NCBI GenBank assembly: GCA_005765155.1
Contig: VCCP01000002.1
Coordinates: 3,844,001 to 3,908,000, forward strand
DNA from: Zelopaecilomyces penicillatus
Lineage: Eukaryota; Ascomycota; Sordariomycetes; Hypocreales; Pseudodiploosporaceae
Reading direction: 5' to 3'
Length of the DNA stretch: 64,000 nucleotides
A model generated the notes under the pieces. The model had not been told where the DNA came from. It saw only the letters and a program-made list of their open reading frames with translations, and did not search any database. A program made the translations under genes and the position numbers. Every line of letters starts with the position of its first letter. Position 1 is the first letter of the stretch. Positions 60,890 through 64,000 of the stretch are shown here, piece after piece.

Positions 60890-60898
60890 TTATCAGAT
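60890..60898 (-). promoter_or_regulatory. GATA element ATCTGATAA (iron-repressor type)
   Basis: The plus strand reads TTATCAGAT, the reverse complement of ATCTGATAA. It is a single site 240 bp to the sidA side of the cluster. Confidence 0.6.
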
Positions 60899-61859
60899 CT
60901 CGAGAAGTTTTTGCCCTGTCGTTTCACAAGCTCGCGCCATTTTGGAACTGTTGAGAAAAATTCATCAGACAGGGGACTAATCAGCGAATGGTCAAGATCT
61001 GCAGTCCTGCCTACAAGATGCTGATCCGAGGGCCAATGCTCACCTTACACCCACTTGCCTCACCACGGCCCCGAATGCGAGAAGCGGGTATGTGGGTGAG
61101 TTCTTGTTGGTGAACTCAAGTTTTATCTGAAGAGATGTTTCGGATTAGGAAGCAAACTGAAGGAGACGTGAGGTTAAATCTTGAAAACAGGGTCCTGCGT
61201 ACGAAACCTGCCTGACGGTACGGAACCGTGATCAACGTAGAGGTTGCGTTTTAAGGTGCATTAGATTTAGGGGTGTGTAATCGTCATCAACCGCATACAC
61301 CCAGCCCACGCCATTGTGCGCTAGTTCGCGGGCTACAAGAGGGATGTCAGTCTGTCATTGGACCGTCGGGCATCGTTACGAATTCATCTCTCCGCCGTCG
61401 TCTCCGTCGCGCGGTTGGTCTCGGATAGTCTGCAACATCCTTGATGCTGCCTCAGTTTCCTGAGTGAGTTCGAACCCTTGTTGCTAGACCTGATGCTGCG
61501 GTGTGCCCGGCATACATATTGTGCGGCCTGCCCCCCGATAAACCGCAACACCTGTGCATTCCTGCCACATCAGTGTCATCCCAACTCATAGACACTTGTC
61601 GTCTTCATATCTCAGCTTTCGACAGATAATTAAAGTCGACATTTAATTCTTACTTCCTCTTATCGCAGGAGACTGCTTCAACTCCAGCACCTCTGGCTTC
61701 GATTCGGTTTGAATATCAAAGTCATCAGTTAAATCACGCTGCACGGTTTAATACAGGCAATCTGCTCAACCAGAAACCCTGCATCCTGAATTTGACGAAA
61801 GAGCTGCCTTTTTTCCCTAGCTTCGCCAGACACAACATACAGATACCAATTAGATCACG

Positions 61860-63638
61860 ATGTCGCCGCACAGTGAAGTTCAGCTCAATGGGAGCTATGA
61901 TTTCGCGAATGGCCATGCGCCAATTGTCGATAGCGCCGAGGTCAACGAGCAGACCCCACAGCTAGTTAATGGCACAACCAGTGCCGCTTGGTCGAACGGT
62001 AACAACCATGTAGAGGCTTCTGCGAACAGCCACGACGCTGAAATACAGTCACATGGTCGTAGGTCACCCTACCTGCTTTCCACTGCAAGCGACTCCGAAT
62101 ACGACCTTGTCTGCGTCGGTTTCGGCCCCGCAAGTCTCGCTGTCGCCGTCGCTCTCCACGATACTCTTGCGTCGGGGCAGAAACTCCTTCCAGATGGCTC
62201 AGCGCCCAAGATTCTCTTCATTGAGAAGCAGGCTCGCTTCGCCTGGCATGCCGGTATGCTTTTGCCTGGAGCCAAAATGCAGATCTCCTTCGTTAAAGAT
62301 TTGGCTTCCCTACGAGATCCGCGTTCCGAGTTCACATTCCTCAACTATCTCCATCAAAATGGCAGGCTGGTCGACTTTACCAACTTGGGCACATTCCTGC
62401 CGGCACGACTCGAGTATGAAGATTACCTCCGCTGGTGCTCTTCATCCTTCGAGCATCTTGTGCAGTTCAACCAGGAGGTAGTGTCTGTCACTCCGGCAAA
62501 CACTACTGGGAAATCAGTCCGTACCTTTACTATCCAGTCGCGAGATGCCAAGACGGGTCAAACACACTCGTATCGAGGTCGCAATGTCCTCATTGCCACT
62601 GGTGGACAGCCCAGCTTCCCCAAGAGCTTTCCTCTCAAGCACCCAAACATTATTCATTCATCACAGTACGCGTACAAGGTCCCTCAAGTTTTGCCAAAGC
62701 GAAATGCCCCATATCGGGTTGCAGTAGTGGGCGCCGGCCAGAGTGCTGCAGAAATCTTCAGCAACATACAGACCCTGTATCCGAACTCCCAAACTTGGCT
62801 AGTGATGCGTCCCGAGTTTCTGCGTCCCAGCGACGACTCACCTTTGTAAGTGACTCTAGCGCATGTGAGGTGTTTTTTTAGGCATAGCAGAGCCTTTTCT
62901 AACTATGAAATACAGCATCAACTCGGTATTCAACCCAGAGTATATTGACTCTCTCTTCCCTCGATCGGCTAGACAGCGAAATGCTCTTCTCACTGAGGCT
63001 CGGGCAACCAATTATGGTGTTGTCAGATTGAATCTTATTGAAGAGCTGTATGAACGCATGTATGAACAAAGAAGGGAGCTTGGAGTTGATGAACAGAAAT
63101 GGCCTCATCGCATCATGGGCGGCAGACAGATTACCAGTGTTGAGTCTCGAGGAGAGGCACTGGAGATCAAAATCCAGCGAGTGTTGGACAGCGAGATGGA
63201 CGGCTTTATTGACGTAGCCGATGAGGAGGTCATCGAGGCGGATCTCATCATTGCAGCAACAGGATACCAGCGCAATGCTCATGTCCAAATCCTCAAAGAC
63301 ACATGGAACATGCTACCTAAGGCATCGCCTCGTGCTCAAGAGTTTGGCAAAGGCGTCACAGGATGGAACGTCGAAACCGATGAAGGCGAACGCAAAATGG
63401 CTGTTGGCCGTGACTACCGGGTCAAGTTCGCACCTGGCGCTGTAGCCGAAGAGTCTGGTGTATGGCTCCAGGGCTGTTGTGAGGGAACCCACGGAGTAAG
63501 TTCTGGAACAGCATCCTTCCCTGATTGAACTCTTAGACTAATCATTCGCAGTTGAGTGACACACTCCTGTCCGTCTTGGCCACTAGGTCAGGCGAGATTG
63601 TTGAGTCTATTTTTGGCTCCAAAAAGGCATCCGTATAG
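61860..63638 (+). CDS. sidA: L-ornithine N5-monooxygenase
   Basis: This enzyme hydroxylates L-ornithine at N5 with NADPH, FAD and O2, the first committed step of hydroxamate siderophore synthesis. Exons 61860-62845, 62916-63495 and 63552-63638 encode 550 aa. The introns are 70 bp (GTAAGT, branch CTAAC, CAG; phase 2) and 56 bp (GTAAGT...GCAG; phase 0). The FAD motif VCVGFGPASLAVA is near residue 83 and the substrate region WHAGMLLPGAKMQISFVKD near 125. The NADPH motif VAVVGAGQSAAEIF is near 285 and the family motif LIIAATGYQRN near 460. The N-terminal 75 residues are a poorly ordered leader, as in Aspergillus SidA. The small last exon restores a C-terminus (LSDTLLSVLATRSGEI) that is conserved in the family. 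It is head-to-head with the siderophore NRPS and shares its promoter region. Confidence 0.95.
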
Positions 63639-64000
63639 GCCATGTTGAAGAAAGAGAATGGCGAGATATACGAAAGCGAGGTTAGGGTGGACATGAATGT
63701 TGACCTAGGTCTGTTGCCTTTGTGGACAGGAACTTGTCCTAATGAAAAAAACAAACAGTTTTTAAAGAAAAATGTCTCGCATTGACGAATGGGTCGATCG
63801 ATGCTGGAGCTTTTTCTTGATTTTGGGTAGGGGTTTTCGGCGCATGTATATGAATCTCGATACCAGACAATATAGACGTACACAATCATTTCAAGATCTG
63901 GTGGTAATGAAACGAGAGTGAAGACAACATTATCGGTTTAGAATCCTTACGGCGTGCTCTAGATCCAACGGCACCGACCTGGAAGTTAATCTAGCTATAG
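63639..64000. other. Downstream flank of sidA, no gene seen
   Basis: AT-rich sequence likely to hold the sidA 3' UTR and terminator. The 115-codon minus-strand frame at 63542-63889 overlaps the last sidA exon and has no motif. Confidence 0.4.

Larger units (their letters stand above)
59029..61859. promoter_or_regulatory. Divergent sidC-sidA promoter region
   Basis: A 2.8-kb spacer between the start codons of the siderophore NRPS (minus) and sidA (plus). It contains four exact ATCWGATAA elements (listed separately), a near-match TTATCTGAA at 61123-61131 and an AGATAA core at 61624-61629 close to sidA. Short frames inside (for example 60089-60487) lack motifs and overlap on both strands, so I call no gene here. 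Confidence 0.6.

Noticed and set aside
61465..61480. GAGTTCGAACCCTTG as a tRNA T-loop (B box)
   Set aside because: The flanking bases cannot form a T stem on either strand and no A box lies at the right distance.
1..64000. CRISPR arrays, bacterial operons or a prokaryotic origin
   Set aside because: Introns, gene spacing and gene families are fungal; no spaced direct repeats were seen.

Overview
This window is filamentous ascomycete DNA, most likely a Sordariomycete and plausibly Hypocreales. The evidence is short introns (48-99 bp) with GTNNGT donors and CTAAC-like branch points, a Zn(II)2Cys6 regulator, a GH15 glucoamylase with CBM20, and a hydroxamate-siderophore NRPS next to an ornithine N5-monooxygenase. 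No rRNA, tRNA, CRISPR array or intact transposon was recognised. Species is not determinable by reading alone.

Left part (1-16.5 kb). The window opens in the 3' end of an MFS sugar transporter. Next come an unrecognised 336-aa protein, a small secreted protein whose 3' splice site looks non-canonical, a bZIP-type factor, a gene-poor stretch of 3.5 kb, an AflR-like Zn2Cys6 factor and a possible 94-aa secreted protein. On the minus strand follows a secreted glucoamylase.

Middle (16.5-34.6 kb). Around 19.5-21.5 kb lie two back-to-back, frameshifted remnants of an N-methylating NRPS. Both point outward from one junction near position 20,045. They are followed by two GNAT acetyltransferases flanking a three-exon secreted protein. 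Then comes a divergent pair: a betaine-aldehyde-dehydrogenase-like ALDH (minus) and a choline-oxidase/dehydrogenase-like GMC flavoprotein (plus). Together these would oxidise choline to glycine betaine.

Right part (34.6-64 kb). After about 5 kb without a recognised gene comes a 1304-codon reading frame. It joins a roughly 700-residue Gln/His/Ser-rich region to a DUF1479 domain. It converges on a 4919-aa NRPS (three exons, minus strand) whose domains I read as A-T-C-A-T-C-T-C-A-T-C-T-C-T-C. This is the ferrichrome/ferricrocin synthetase type (SidC/NPS2). Head-to-head with it, 2.8 kb away, is sidA (three exons, 550 aa). The shared promoter holds four exact matches to ATCWGATAA, the element bound by fungal iron-responsive GATA repressors (SreA/Urbs1 type). 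Three of them fall within 35 bp. The two enzymes fit one pathway: SidA hydroxylates ornithine, an acyltransferase encoded elsewhere would acylate it, and the NRPS assembles the cyclic siderophore. The shared promoter would shut both genes off when iron is plentiful.
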